A stretch of 64,000 nucleotides of DNA from Campanula takesimana (GCA_026119855.1 JAOWBW010000027.1:1838623-1902622), one strand, 5' to 3'. Numbered from the stretch's first letter, positions 31,139 to 44,112 are shown. Notes: a model not told the origin generated them from the letters alone. A program made the numbers and translations.

Positions 31139-31395
31139 CTCCCTCTGTCTCGGAAAAATATTCTCATTTTGACTTTTTATAGTCAACAAAAATAAACTTT
31201 GACCAACCATTGGTGACAATCTAATTATTCTAGTGAAATTCTAAAGTTTGTAATTCATAAATCATTAAGTGATTTATTAATAACAATTTTTATAATTTCA
31301 TTGTGATCATTAAATTGACACCAATGTTTAGTCAAAGTTTATTTTTGTTGACTATAAAAAGTCATAATGAGACTATCTTTCTGGGACAGCGTGAG
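31139..31395. mobile_element. Stowaway-like MITE
   Basis: It starts CTCCCTCTGTCTCGGAAAAA, ends CTTTCTGGGACAGCGTGAG, and is TA-flanked. It is similar throughout to 30428-30684. Confidence 0.88.
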
Positions 31396-31397
31396 TA

Positions 31398-31990
31398 GAT
31401 ACTAAATCAGTGTTCTCGGGTTGTAGCTCTGGAAATACTCTTGTCATATTTCCCCCTTTTGTCTATATCAAAATAAGTGTTGCATTTTTCAAATCAGAAA
31501 CAACTTTTGTAAAATTAAAGTACGCTACAAGCAATATACAAATAAGTAAATATTTAAAAAAAAATATGACAGATTAACTGCGACACCTATTCTAATGTGT
31601 TAGAGAGTAATAGTGTAATATTCAACTTAGACTACACATTTTATCATGCAGTTCAGGAATAATCATAAAGAAATCATTAAAATCATGCAATAGTTTGTTA
31701 ACCCTTATGTTTATTTGCGGATTAAAACTAAAATGCATTACCATATGTGAGCCATAAATGGTGAGACATAATGCTTACAATATCCCATAGACAATATTTC
31801 CGTTTTAGGGTTACTATCATTAGTGTGCTTCGAGCCATCTAGTCATACAACACAAACACAAACACAAACACAAACACAATATTAGTGTCACATACAAGAC
31901 GTTGTCATTTTCACAACCACATGCTGTCCTACACTATACTCTTACTAAGACAAGCGTCAAATTATTGGCACAACACTTAAATTTGGTTTG
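31398..31990. other. Spacer with an ACAAAC microsatellite, no gene
   Basis: About five ACAAAC units lie at 31850-31879; otherwise it is AT-rich and featureless. Confidence 0.55.
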
Positions 31991-32024
<34 letters not shown>

Positions 32025-32030
32025 ATATAT
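31991..32030. repeat. (TA)n microsatellite
   Basis: A TA run ending ATATCTATATAT. The same 12 bases recur at 32449-32460 beyond the next element, so the insertion interrupted this tract. Confidence 0.85.
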
Positions 32031-32448
32031 CAGTGTTTTAAAAGACGTCCGTCTATGCCGCCTAGGCGTTAGGCGTTCATGAAACACCTAAGTCTCGTCT
32101 AGGATATTATACTCCCTCTGTCCCGCTTTAAGGTTCTTACTTTCCTTTTTAGTCTGTCACAATTTAAGGTTCTTATTCTGCTTTATTACCTAAAATGGAA
32201 AGTGGGACCCACTTGTGATTCTCACAACAAAAACTCCCTACCCACTTTCTCTCTCTCACTTTACTTTTCATACTCATAATCTCCGTGTAAAGTCAAACTA
32301 AGAACTTTAAATTGGGACGGAGGGAGTAACTATTTCTGAATTCTCGGCCCCGCCTATGTTCCGTCTAGACCCCGCCTAGGTGCTAGGCGCTGCTACTTTT
32401 TTATTTGCTACGGCGCCTATCGACCGCCTAGCGCTTTTTAGAACCTTG
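32031..32448. mobile_element. Short hAT-like element with GCCTAGGCG words, split by a MITE
   Basis: The ends CAGTGTTTTAAAAG and the complement of CAAGGTTCTAAAAAG are inverted repeats. Both sides carry CGCCTAGGCG-like words, and ATATCTATATAT flanks each end. It contains the Stowaway MITE 32112-32326. A diverged relative starts at about 60452. Confidence 0.75.
32112..32326. mobile_element. Stowaway-like MITE nested in the GCCTAGGCG element
   Basis: It starts CTCCCTCTGTCCCGCTTTAA and ends in the complement, GGGACGGAGGGAG, between TA dinucleotides. Confidence 0.92.
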
Positions 32449-32451
32449 ATA

Positions 32452-32498
<47 letters not shown>

Positions 32499-32562
32499 TC
32501 CTTCCGGCCCACCCCATTTGATACCTATGAAGTGAGCACAATAACTAAAGGAAAAAGAATAA

Positions 32563-33965
32563 TGTTGTTCAAATATATGTTTAGGACATAGAATTGCTTA
32601 ATCCCAATCATAGTTATCACTTGGGGTCCCCCAATTTTGATTAATATCCTTAGGATTCCTAGTGATCAACACAAGTGTTTTAAAAGCTCTTCTCTTCAAG
32701 GCAAACCAGCTAGAGGACAACAGAAAACAAATCAGCAGACCAGCATCCAAGTTGCTGATCAAAGGCATTCATTTCAAGTTGCCGGCAAATCATCGATCAG
32801 CAAGTACAGACTGAAGTTTGCTGATAAATCAACTCAAGATATTCTTCACTTGAATATCTCCAGGTTTCATCGTTCTACTTTTAAGTTGACTTTACCATTT
32901 TCTGGTTGTACTTTCTATACTTACTTTCTGATAAGTGCTATCTGTCTCTGTCATGTCTTTCTGCGCCGTCTGACACCGAGCTACTTTTAGCTCTACTCTG
33001 TCCCTACTTGCTTTTTGCAGGTAACCGGTTGAGACAAAGGGGTCTTTACCCATCATACTTTTCCAAGCATGCGTGTACTACATATCTTCGCCATTAATGC
33101 AAAAGATACCGCATTTAATGCTCCTTAACTACCCAGCTGGAAATTCAAATTGCAAGCCTTCTTCCACAAGACTCAAGTCATTAACCCCTCATATAAATAG
33201 AGGACTTAGAGCATTGAAGAAGGTTGGTGAAAATAGTGCATTGAAAAGAGTTGATTGTTTAGAGCATTCATTGAAGCTCAAACATTCCTTGTCCCAGAAA
33301 TCATTAGACATTTATTAGGACATACACTTGTGCACAAACTCATCAACATTGTCAGTATTCCCGAACTAGATCATTTTAAGGAATACGTTGCTTGAGTTAT
33401 TCACACACCCACCTGAGTGAGATAAGTTCTTTTGGACTTGCCGCTCAAATACACTTGGTCAGATTTGTATTACGATCCATTAGTGATCTCTAGAATTTAG
33501 TCTTTGTATCCGGCAAAGCCGTGCTTGTAATAGACTAGGGATATCTAATAGTCTCTTAACCCAAATCCAAGTTCTGACCAAACTTGGTAGAGGACGTAGT
33601 ACTATTTACACTGTGAACCTCTCCAAATCATTGTGTCCCCTATTACTTACTTTGTCCTTGCCGGTTGGAACTTTATCACCGGCAGATCGTTGTTGTTCTT
33701 ACTGATTCATTGTCATTTCTATTTACCAATCTCTTGAAACTGCATTGAACTTTTGGAAATCACCTGGTGTTAAACCAAGCTCTCAAAACCTTTTATAAAC
33801 TGTTTTGTGTGGGTTAAACTAAGTCATATCTTCTCCGCTGCGCTTACTGATAATAGTTTGCAAAATGATTAGTGACTTTGCATTTTTAAAGTGTTTCCTT
33901 GAAAAAGTTTTAATTAGGCTATTCACCCCCCCTCTAGCCTATTTTTATACCAATTGGGCCTAACA
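32563..33965 (+). repeat. 5' LTR of the Sirevirus-like element
   Basis: It runs from TGTTGTTCAAATATATG to GGGCCTAACA. The short frames within are not genes. Confidence 0.92.
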
Positions 33966-33967
33966 AT

Positions 33968-33979
33968 TGGTATCAGAGC
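33968..33979 (+). other. tRNA primer binding site of the Sirevirus-like element
   Basis: TGGTATCAGAGC two bases after the 5' LTR. Confidence 0.92.
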
Positions 33980-34044
33980 TTGGAATTTTGAAAGAAATTT
34001 CCAAGCTTCGCATCTTGTTTGCCGATACCGTGGCAGGAAAAATC

Positions 34045-36572
34045 ATGCAGTCATTCAACATCACTACCATTCCATTGTTGAATGTCAACGAGTTTGGTGT
34101 CTGGAAATCTCGTATGATAAAGTATATGAACTCAATCGATGACCGGTTGATGAAGGTCATAGAAGGTGGTCCAATCATTCCTTTAAAAGTCTCAACCACC
34201 TACCGACCTATTCCCTCCACGCCGCTGACACAAAATGCTGACCGTGACACTGAACAAGAAACCCATGTTCAGATTGAAGAAACTTTGGTTGAGAAACCAA
34301 GAGAGGAATGGACTGAGGACGACAAACTTTCAGCCGCTCTAGATGGAAAAGCATGCCACATTATCTCTTGTGGTTTGGATGACAAGCAATACAAACTTAT
34401 TGACTTGTGCTTCACGGCTCAAGAATGTTGGAACAAGCTCCTTGCATACTTTGAAGGTGATGAGCAAGTGAAGGACAACAGACTCTACGATTGCATTGCT
34501 GAGTTTGAATCCTTCAAGAAATAAGATGGTGAATCACTAAGGAGTGCATACGACAGATTCTGCGATGTAATTTATGTGCTTCATTAGGTAAGGTTTATAC
34601 TATGAAAGACCTAAATATTCATTTTCTAAGTTCTTTGGGAAATGAGTATCATACCAAGGTCACTGCTATTAGAGAAGTGAGAGACTTAAACAAGACTTCA
34701 ATTCAGAATCTTGTGTCTAGTCTATTTCCGTATGAGAGAGAACTGCAAAAACTTAACGTTCTCGATAAAAATTTCAAAAACTTGTCTCTATCAGCTCAGT
34801 CACAGATATCCTTCCCTTCAAACAAATTCCCTCCTATAGATCCCCATCCAACACCCTGCAGTTCCAAAACCCCAGATACAACTTCAGAATAACCTATGGA
34901 AGAAGACGAATTTGCCGCCTTCGCTAGGAACTACAAAAGGTTTAAATACTTCAAAATGATGCAGAAAGGAAGATACCAGCAACCAAAACCATTCACACCA
35001 TCATTTCAAAAACCAGCAAGCTACAACAAACCCTCAACGAGTGCTACCGACGGAAAGAACAACAAAGGTGATCTTGTCTGTTTCAACTGCAGAAAACCTG
35101 GTCACTTTGCTTCCAAATGTCCTCAACCAAAATATGAGTATGTGAGGAAGTCATTCAGCAAGAGACATCCTAAGTCTCGAAGCTTTGTTGCCGATGAAAG
35201 CACAGAAAAGGCCTTGCCGGTTTGGTGTGAAACTGACTCAGACGAAGATGCCGATGAAGATAAAGATGCCGATATAAGTTTTGTTGCCCTAGACTTGGAA
35301 GATGCCGATATATCATCATTGCCGACTCCAGTCTACCGAGATCTATCTCCTCCAAGAACTCCAATCAGAGAAGAAGCTGCTGGAAGACCTCAACCACACT
35401 TCAAAGAAATTAGTGTCAAAGCAGAAAACCCAAATGGATACAAAGTTCATTAAGTGGGAACCTCACTCTATGGGCAGTGTAACTCTTCTCACTTCACTGC
35501 CACCAAACCTAAATCCTTACTGATGACCAGAAAATTCTCATTCACTGAACATCCAAGCATTGCCAAAAGCCTATCTAAACCCATCTCTTCCCTACCTGAC
35601 TTCTCTCCCAAACCTATTCCCTCTACCACCAAAATTTTAGCAGATCCCTTTCCTGAAATATCTAAAGCTGAAATGGTAGAGACAATGGATGAACTTTTTA
35701 TTGATCATGAGAAGCTGAGTAGCGTTCATAAAGTAATGGCTGCTGATTTCAATAGAATATCTGCAGAAAATGACTTGCTTGTGTCTGAACTTAAAGTTCT
35801 CAAAGGACATGAGTTTGAGTTTGTTTCTATAAAGAAAGAAAACCTGGATCTTAAATGCCAAGTAGCAGGATTGATAGCTCAGATCGAAGATCTTGTGTTA
35901 AGAAATAATCATCTTTCAAGTATCATTGATTCTTACACAAAATCTAGAGCTGCTGTTGAAACAATCCTATCGACCCAAATGTCATATAAGGACCAATCTA
36001 GGTTAGGTTTTGTTTCCAGCAGTAGTAGCTCTACTGAAACTTGTGCGACCGAGAAAAGGGATGAGAAAGTGGAATGTAGTTCTGCTAACTCAGTGCATGT
36101 GGGTACGAAGCCAATATACAGTTTTGTTGCTATGAAGTATCCTAAGAACCAGAACGAAAGGAAAGATAAGCACAAACAAAGTTATGTTAAGGTTGCTGAT
36201 ACTGAGTCTGCCGATAATGGTATTCTTGGTGAATACATCAGCAGAGCAAGTGCTACCGGTCTAACCACCTCTGCTGCCGATGGACAAGTACCTAAAAAGG
36301 TAACTGCCAAAGGTAAACAGAATGGAAAGAAAGGCAACACTAGCACCTTCAAACCTACTAAGTTTGTGCCTGCTCTATCCTCCAGTTCTGCCGATGCACT
36401 AACTAAACAGAATGATGTTCTACCGACTCCACAGCCTATCAGTCAAGTGAGATGTTCTAATTGTTATGATTATGGTCATAAGGCTCATGAATGCCTCTTG
36501 AAGCACCTATCTGGACCCACTGAGGTTTCATCCTCAAGTGGTGGCCAGGTATGGTTGGCCAAGAAGAACTAA
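34045..36572 (+). pseudogene. Long gag with two zinc knuckles, broken
   Basis: The likely start is ATG 34045 (MQSFNITTIPLLNVNEFGVW). The first part ends at TAA 34522-34524, then the coding sense shifts frame near 34570. It continues with MKDLNIHFLSSLG, broken again by TAA at 34890-34892. Next are a CCHC zinc knuckle (CFNCRKPGHFASKC, about 35079-35120) and a stop at 35451-35453. Then comes a predicted coiled-coil stretch (35700-35930) and a second knuckle-like motif (CSNCYDYGHKAHEC, about 36453-36494), before the end at 36572. Two knuckles and a coiled coil make it longer than most copia gag proteins. It would form the particle and bind RNA. Confidence 0.82.
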
Positions 36573-36631
36573 CCCTCGGACCCAAGAATAAGGGGGACCA
36601 TAAGCATACTGTTTTATTTTAGGAATGCTTC

Positions 36632-37900
36632 ATGGCCTCAACATGTGTAAGTAAGGATTTGTGGATTCTAGATAGTGGTTGTTCAAGGCAAATGACAGGA
36701 TTCGCAGATCTACTTGCCGATATTATTGAAGCATCAGGTCCCCCAGTAGTTTTCGGTGATAATGCCAAATGAAAAATCATCGGTATTGGTACCATCAAGA
36801 GAGGTGAAGTTACTGTACAGAAGATCTCTCTAGTAGATGGTCTAAAACACAACCTTCTATCAATATCACAATTCTGTGACTAATGAATGCAATGTGTATT
36901 TACTACTTCCAGTTGCTATGTGAAAGACATTACTTCCAATGAAATTCTTCTCACTGCCAAACGTAAATGTAACATTAATGCAGTAGACTTAAGTGCTATT
37001 ATTGGTGTTGCTAATGTTTGTTTTATAGCTAAGAACATCAGTGAGAACTCATGGCTATGGCACAAGAGACTCAGTCACTTGAACTTCAAGTATCTATCCA
37101 AACTTGCCGGTTCAAATCTGGTAACCGGTTTGCCTCAAGTGTCTGCTGATCAAGGAAATAAATGCAAGGCCTGTCAGCTAGGAAAACAACATAAGTCATC
37201 TTTCCACAGCAAGACCTGCATGTCAACATCTAAGTGCCTCTAATTGCTACATATGGATCTATTTGGCCCCGTAACTACAGCAAGTATTGGGGGAAGCAGA
37301 TACACCTTGGTTGTAGTAGATGATTTCTTTAGATACACTTGGGTGGAAACTTTCAGTCTCAAGGATAACACCTATGCCGTTGCTACCAAGTTATTCAGAC
37401 TACTACAGACCCAGAAAAAAGTGATATCATTAGTATGAGATCAGATAACGGCACTGAATTCAAGAACAATGGTATTTCTCAGTACTATGATGATCATGGT
37501 ATAGACCACAATTTCTCAGCTGCCGGTACACCACAACAAAATGGTGTCGTTGAGAGAAAGAACAGAACTCTTATAGAAGCTGGCAAAACCATGATTGCTG
37601 AAGCAAGGCTGCCGAAGTACTTTTAGGTTGAAGCCATCAATACAGACTGCTTCACTCAGAACAGATCACTCATCAACAAATTCCATAACAAGACTCCTTA
37701 TGAACTCTAGAGAGGCAGGATTCCCAACATTAGATTCTTCAAAATATTCGGCTGCAAATGTTACGCGCTTTACAATAGTAAGGAGCACAGAGGTAAATTT
37801 GATGAGAAAGCTGATGAAGGAATCTTTGTTGGATACGCTAAACATAGTAAGGCCTTTCGAGTTTTCAATAAGAAACTTTTGAAAATTGTTGAATCTGTTC
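36632..37900 (+). pseudogene. pol: protease and integrase, broken
   Basis: The protease active site is intact (LWILDSGCSRQMTG). TGA at 36770 and tandem TAA-TGA at 36881-36886 interrupt it. The integrase zinc region reads LWHKRLSHLNFKYL and CKACQLGKQHKSS, followed by TAA at 37241-37243, then the core (HMDLFGPVTT). A frameshift near 37430 follows, then MRSDNGTEFKNNG and the Glu of NGVVERKNRTL, with TAG codons at 37624 and about 37708. The catalytic residues of the core remain readable, but no enzyme could be made. Confidence 0.82.
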
Positions 37901-39971
37901 ATGTAACCTTTGATGAATTTGATTTGCTAGAGTCTGACAAGGTTCCAAATAGTACTAATAGCTCTAGTGTTCATGAGACAGATGAATCCAGTAATTCTAA
38001 CCCTGCAGGTCAAGTACCAGCTGCTGATCCAGTCATTTCAGTAGAAGAACTAGTAGATACTCATTATTTCCTATCATCGGCAGAACATGATCATACCGAT
38101 AACTTTCATAATCCATTTGCCGATGCAAACTCTGCTGATCATCCTGAAGACAGATCCAGCCCTCAACCAATTTCTGTTATAAGACCTAATCCCTCAAGTT
38201 CTCATCCACCTCTCACTCAAAACTCTTCTTCCCTTCCACAATCTGCTGACCTTGATCCTCCTCTAGAATCTTTACAACAAGAGTCAGTAAGACATGATGT
38301 GCTAAGAGAAGTTAGATCAGTTCGTAATCATCTATTAAAAAATGTGATTGGTGATGTATTTAGTCCTAGGCTGACAAGGAACCTTAGCAAGGCATTTGAT
38401 GAAAGTCTCTTCTCATCTGCTATGGTTTCCAACATAGAACCAAAGAAGACTGAAGAAGCTCTTGCCGATCCTGGTTGGGTTGAAGCCATGCAAGAGGAAC
38501 TGAATCAGTTTGAAAGATGCAAAGTATGGGAACTTGTACCAAGACCAAATTCTCAGCAAGTTATTAGTACAAAATGGGTCTACAGGAACAAGTTGGATAA
38601 AGCTGGGAATATCACAAGAAACAAAGCAAGGTTAGTTGCTAAAGGCTACCGACAAGAAGAAGGGATTGACTATGACGAGACATTTGCTCCTGTTGCAAGA
38701 TTGGAAGCTATAAGACTTTTCTTATCCTATGCTGCCTTCAAAGAATTCAAGTTATATCAAATGGACGTGAAAAGTGCCTTCTTGAATGGAGAACTCCAAG
38801 AACTCGTTTATGTTGAACAACCACCTGGTTTTGAGACTCCAAGGAGCCTAATCATGTCTACCGATTGAAGAAAGCTCTCTATGGCATGAAGCAAGCTCCA
38901 AGAGCATGGTATGAAACCCTTTCTAAGTTCTTATTTAGTGATGGCTTAGGTTTTACTCGAGGTAAAATTGATACTACTTTATTTGTTGCCAAGCAAAAGG
39001 GTCATTCATTGTTTGTTCAAATATATGTCAATGATATTATTTTTGGATCTACTAATGAATCACTTTGCAAGAGATTTGAGAAGCTAATGCAGAGCAAGTT
39101 CGAGATGAGCAAGGTGGGTGAATTAACATATTTCCTTGGACTTCAAGTCAAGCAAACCAATGAAGGAATATTCATCAGTCAAGCCAAGCACGCAAAAGAA
39201 CTTATCAAGAAGTTTGGATTTGACACTGCTCATTCTCAAAGAACACCGATGGGAACTAACATTCATTTGGATAAGGATGAGTCTGGTAAGAAGGTATATA
39301 TGATTGTCTACCGAGGTATGATTGGCTCACTCCTCTATCTAACTGCCAGTAGGCCAGATATCATGTTTGCCGTTTGTGTATGTGCCAGGTTTCAAGCTGA
39401 CCCAAGGGAATCCTATCTGCAGGCTGTAAAACGCATTATTAAATATTTATGTGGTTCTTCTAACATTGGATTGTGGTATGCTAGAGATTCATCTTTTAAT
39501 CTAATAGGTTATTCAGATGCAGACTTTGCAGCTTGTAGGGTGACCAGAAAAAGTACAAGTGGAACATGCCAATTTCTTGGTGATCGGTTGGTGTCTTGGT
39601 CCTGTAAAAAGTAAGCATCAATTTCCACTTCTACTACTGAAGCTGAGTACATAGCTGTCGGCAGTTGCTGTTCATAGATTCTTTGGATGAAGCAGCAGTT
39701 GGTTGACTATGGACTTCCATCTCAAGTTTGTCCCATTTACTGTGACAATCAATCTGCTATCTCAGTATCAAAAAATCCGGTCATGCACTCCAAAACCAAG
39801 AACATAGACATCAAATACCACTTTCTCAAGGAACATGTAGAAAAGAGAAATGTTGTGCTGCTCAAAGTTCATACCGATTTCCAAAGAGCAGACATACTGA
39901 CTAAACCCTTAGATCAGAAAAGATTTGAATTCCTCAGAGGTGAACTAGGTATGATTGATTTCTTTGGTTAG
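37879..39971 (+). pseudogene. pol: reverse transcriptase and RNase H, active site mutated
   Basis: The frame from 37879 carries the linker and RT start ([41 protein letters not shown]). A frameshift near 38860 leads to KKALYGMKQAPRAWY. The catalytic YVDD reads YVND (39024-39035), losing a metal-binding Asp. RNase H follows (GYSDADFAACRVTRKST), with TAA at 39612-39614 and a TAG near 39676 inside it. The last part (YCDNQSAISVSKNP, KHVEKRNV-type region) ends in TAG at 39969-39971. Confidence 0.85.
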
Positions 39972-40450
39972 AACTGTGCTAACTTTGTTACTTGTGTTAG
40001 CTGCCGATCTAATCAGCAAAGTATAAAAAAGTATTGCCGACCAAAAGCAACATGCCGACTAACAATATCTTGCCGATTTTCAAAATTCAAATTTCATCGG
40101 TAGATCTTCTCTTAAAAGATAAGGATTCTCTGACACATGACGTAAGCATGTCAAATCAAAGGTACAATCGGTCACACCACCTCTCTGACACGTATTTGCA
40201 CCCCCTTTCCCAAATCGTGTCAAAGATTTATCCTAAATCCTTGTGATAAATCAGAAAGGTAACTTTTAATATTATTGTTGCCGTTTATACCCTTTATCTC
40301 TCCTAAGTTTAACCGTCTATACTTAACCGCCCGGTTCGTGCATTTAATTCATTGTGTGCGCACGTTCTCCGAGTTATTCGCTACAGTTAAACTCCTTATT
40401 ATTTCTCTTTTCCCCATGCAAACCCTTCCTATTCACTCTCTTCCGTAACA
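39972..40450 (+). other. Non-coding region between pol and the extra gene
   Basis: It is rich in TGCCGA and its complement TCGGCA or TCGGTA: CTGCCGATC, TTGCCGACC, ATGCCGACT and TTGCCGATT occur within about 75 bases (40001-40078), then CATCGGTAG and CAATCGGTC. Downstream it leads into a promoter-like stretch. Confidence 0.65.
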
Positions 40451-40458
40451 TATAAAAG
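40451..40458 (+). promoter_or_regulatory. Putative internal TATA box for the extra gene
   Basis: TATAAAAG is followed about 30 bases later by an AC/CT-rich stretch suitable as a transcription start, then a CT microsatellite (40490-40512). This resembles a plant Pol II core promoter with a pyrimidine-rich leader. It is a sequence-based inference only. Confidence 0.5.
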
Positions 40459-40489
40459 ATTCACTTAAACTCTTCATCCCCTTTTGCTC

Positions 40490-40512
40490 TCTCTCTCTCT
40501 CTCTCTCTCTTT
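40490..40512 (+). repeat. (CT)n microsatellite in the putative leader
   Basis: About 11 CT units in the region that would be the 5' leader of the extra gene. Confidence 0.9.
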
Positions 40513-40587
40513 CTTGAACTCTCATTTTCAAGCTTTTGCTCTTCATCATCTATTACTCACAGATTTCATCCTATCTTCTAATATCTG

Positions 40588-40676
40588 GTAATAGTCGTTT
40601 ACATTGCACTTGCTCTTTTTAAACTTGTTTGAACTAACTGGTTCTAACTTGTGAGATTTCTTGAGTGATTTTGCAG
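40588..40676 (+). other. Putative 89-bp intron just before the extra gene
   Basis: A donor-like CTG/GTAATAG and an acceptor TTTTGCAG/ATAATG bound an AT- and T-rich stretch of typical plant intron size. The acceptor lies four bases before the first ATG. It could equally be the acceptor for a long splice from the 5' leader, as used for env-like genes in other retroelements. Confidence 0.45.
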
Positions 40677-40679
40677 ATA

Positions 40680-41930
40680 ATGTCGAGCAATGAAAAGGAT
40701 ATCTATGGAGGTTACTTTGACTCCGCGTTCTTCGAAGACTTAACCGAAGGGGATTTCTTGAAGAATTTGTTGATTGGTTCTCTTCTGGACTCCTTCGTCA
40801 CTCCTAATGGAATTGAATTCATCTTTCTGAATCAAGTCCAAGAGTTCTTCTCCAACTCCGAGGTCATCACTGCTCCAAATGATTCCTCTACCTTCGTCTC
40901 CATCAACTCTACTGTCGCTGGCATCCCTATCTCCATCACTCCATCCTCTATTTCTGCAGTTTTCCCACTCCTTGGAAGTGAAGGAGTAACTGGTATTACT
41001 GATGATGCGTCTTTGGATAAGGCATGGAACCTTATGAGGGGAGCCGGCCCTAGACAAAGTGGGGATAATCACTTGAAGGGTCACTATAGAAGGAGATTCT
41101 ATGCTTTTGCTGAGATTGGTTATAGGTGTTTGGTCTGCAGATCTGGCTCTCACAGCCATGTGACTGATATGCAGTTTGAGGCAATGGCAGCCATTGTACT
41201 TCAAGAAGAATTCAATTGGTGTGCCTATCTGTTTAGAGTCATTGCAATAGCTGCAGTAAAGTGGAAAGAAGACAGAAGGAAGAACAAGGCTCACCCCGGA
41301 AAGGGTTGTCACTATATGCTGATTAGCACCATTTTTAGGCACAACTCAGAGATCGTTAGAGATTCTCCTGCGCCTCCAAGCCTTGAGTTTGATAAGCTTA
41401 AATCCTTCAAGCTTACCGATTGGAACATAATTTCCAAGAAGGCTTCTACCGGCACAATAGTTGTTCCTGCTGCTGGTACTCCAAAAAAGAAGAAGGCAAA
41501 GAAATTTTTTAAGGTTGCTGCTGTTGCTCCTACCGACGTTTCTACTCCCGCTCCTTCTACCGACAGGATACTTACCGATTCTACTCCGGCAGCTCCCAAG
41601 AAAAGAAGGTTGGTCAAGGTTGCCGATAAAGCCCAGATCAAAAAGTCAAAGGTTGTGTCTACTGATGACCTTCTTGCTGCTCAAAAGTCAAAACCTACTG
41701 TAGCACAAGTTCCTTCCTCTCAAATTCCTTCTGCTGATCCAAGAGCTAAGCAGATCAGGTTTGCACCATCTCTTCTTGCCGGTGCAACACTTACTGCTCC
41801 CTCTGTGGTTATCAAGTCTGAACCCGACGTTACCGATGAAATGGCTGAGAGAATGAGATTGATTGCATCTGACTTAGGGGGTAAGAGTTCCTCTTCAGAA
41901 AGGAATTCTAGATCATCCTTACTTGCCTGA
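40680..41930 (+). pseudogene. Extra gene of the Sirevirus-like element, N-terminal part
   Basis: ATG 40680 (MSSNEKDIYGGYFDSAFF) opens the frame. The first 230 or so residues look globular: hydrophobic stretches, a CRSGSHSH segment, WCAYLFRVIAIAAVKWKEDR and KGCHYMLISTIFRHN. They recall the poorly characterised plant retrotransposon proteins found after pol, but I cannot name a domain. The rest is low complexity, rich in Ala, Pro, Ser, Thr and Lys, with basic patches (KKKKAKKFFK, PKKRRLVK). It ends at TGA 41928-41930, where the sense passes by frameshift to the next frame. I see no signal peptide. Confidence 0.65.
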
Positions 41931-44028
41931 GCTCCATGCTGCTGCTGATGTAGCCTCTGGACCTACTGTCAAAAAGTGCAAGCCGATCAGGAACCCCACC
42001 TTTCACATCTTCTTCAGAAACCATTGGTCATTTACCAATAAGGTATTATCAAAGAACTGGGTGTTTCCCATTGATCATCTCCACCCTTTTGTTCGTCAGT
42101 TGCTCCAGTTTCATGAGGAAGGAAAGGAGCAAGTTCCACCTGGAATCCGTGCTGATTATGTTGACTACAAAAGCCTGAACAATCTTACTGATATGTACAA
42201 GGAAAAGTTTGTGCCTCTTCAGAAATTTCAAAGGTTGTCTGAAAGTGAGCTAAGACTAAATTTTGGAAGGTATTTTGATTTGCTGCCTCTTCCCTGGAAT
42301 CAGGTCTATCTGTTTCAAGATAGGATCAAACAGGATCTGATGGTGCAAGATGTCTGGGTTGCTTATGCCTCAGTCTTCAACCAGCTGATGAACTTTGATG
42401 AACAAGATCCTTATCAGTTGGGAAGACCAGAAGATGGGGATGATCTGCTGAACTATAACGACAGTAAAAGGCTGGATAAGAGTGCTCAAGCCACTCAATT
42501 CGTGAAGAATGTGCAGAGGATAATCCTGAATCTGCTGAAAGATTCAGAGGCCTTTATCAAGGCTAGAGCTGCTTCTGCTCCAGCATCTACCTCTGTTCCT
42601 GAACCAGTTCCTACACCAGTTATCTCACCCATTCCAACTCCAAGCAGTTCTGTTGATACTTCCGATTTTGTTTGTACTCACAAAGCTGCTGGTGACACTC
42701 TTACTTCTTCTGACTCAATCAGTGAGTCAGACAAGATGCCGATTAGCATAATCTTCAAAAAGCCTTCATCTGATCAGGTTCAATCTCTTATCATTCCAGC
42801 TACTGTATCATCTGCTGAAGCCTTTACTGATTCAGTATTAGCTAGTGATGGCTCTGAGCGAAGTCAAGGAGGAGGCAGTTCTGCTGACAAAGGATCTGTT
42901 GAACAAATTGTTGAGAAAACTTCACACACTCAACCTGCTGATGAATCCAGTGCTGCTAATGAGCCCCTGGTTAATCAAGTTGAGGAAACTATGGAAACTC
43001 AACCTCTGATTGCAAGAGAAGACCAACTTGCATCAATTGAGCAAACTACTGACACTCAAGTTGCTGATGAAGTTGTTGTTGAAGAATTGCCGATTTCAGG
43101 AGGAGTACATGCCGATGTTCAAGAAATCTTATCTGCCGTTGAGCCAACTTCTGACACTCATCTGACTGAGCCAACTGCTGACACTCAAATCATTCCAGTC
43201 TCTGTCACTGCTGATGTCATCTATGTTGATCCTACTGGTGTTAGAGAGATTGTTGAATTGGGAGGAGGTGCCGATGCTGAAATTGCCGATTCTGTTGAGC
43301 GTAGTGCTGCCATTGATGCAATGATTGCTGCTGATTTACAGTTTGAGGAACTTCAGGCTACTTTATTTGCTCCTGAGGAACCTTTTCTTTTACAAGCTCC
43401 TGAAGTACAGGCTGCCGCTGATGCTGTTGATGCCGCTCCTGATGAGGAAAGCTCAGATGAAATCGATCCTGATGATTATGTAGAGCTGCCAGCAGTTGAG
43501 GATGAAGATGACAAAAACTCTGCTCCACCTCCTGAGTACAACTATTCACTTCACGGAAAAAAGATGATGAGCTCAAATTGGTACACAACTAGTGTCTCCA
43601 TTCATACTGACAGGTTTGGCAGACCATTATTTTCTCCTCATCAGCGGATCATGTCTTTCCGATCTACTCTTCAGAGAATTCCTTCTCCATTTGGCAAAGA
43701 ACATCCCCATTACACCAAGCATCCTTTCCTTGCTGGTTCCTCACCCAGTGAGAAATTGGTCTTTATGCCTTGGTTCAAGGTAAAATTTGATAGGCGAAAA
43801 GGGAAGACTCCCCAGGTCTCTAGGCTGAAAAAGAAAGCTCTAGTTTATGAACCACTACACTGCCTGCCTGGTAAGTTGAAAGTAGGTGGTAAAGTTCATC
43901 TACTTGGTCCATCTCCCAAGGAAGTCTGCATCATAACCAATGGTTGGCTGAGAAGATGCATGATGATAGATGATAAACTTTTTGACATCCTTGAGCTCCG
44001 GGCTACTGACTTTCGAGGACTGCTCTAA
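41923..44028 (+). pseudogene. Extra gene, middle part
   Basis: The 701-codon frame overlaps the previous one by 8 bases and has no good start of its own, so a one-base frameshift near 41900 is likely. A globular block of about 210 residues (FHIFFRNHWSFTNKVLSKNW, then FGRYFDLLPLPWNQVYLF) is followed by about 330 residues of acidic, Ala-Asp-Glu-Thr-rich sequence with short repeats such as DTQ and ADE. A basic conserved-looking end follows (SIHTDRFGRPLFSPHQR, MPWFKVKFDRRKGKTP). It stops at TAA 44026-44028, but the same frame resumes downstream. There is no transmembrane segment, so an envelope role is not supported by this part. Confidence 0.65.
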
Positions 44029-44112
44029 CTTGTCAAATCAGCTGCTCTTACATTGACACTGCCGATGTTTCACCCACGACAACGTGTTGACCATTATGTC
44101 TTCACTTCATGA

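Noticed and set aside
41923..41930. Programmed frameshift joining the first two parts of the extra gene
   Set aside because: There is no clear slippery heptamer at the 8-base overlap, and the same gene has other random frameshifts and stops, so decay is simpler.
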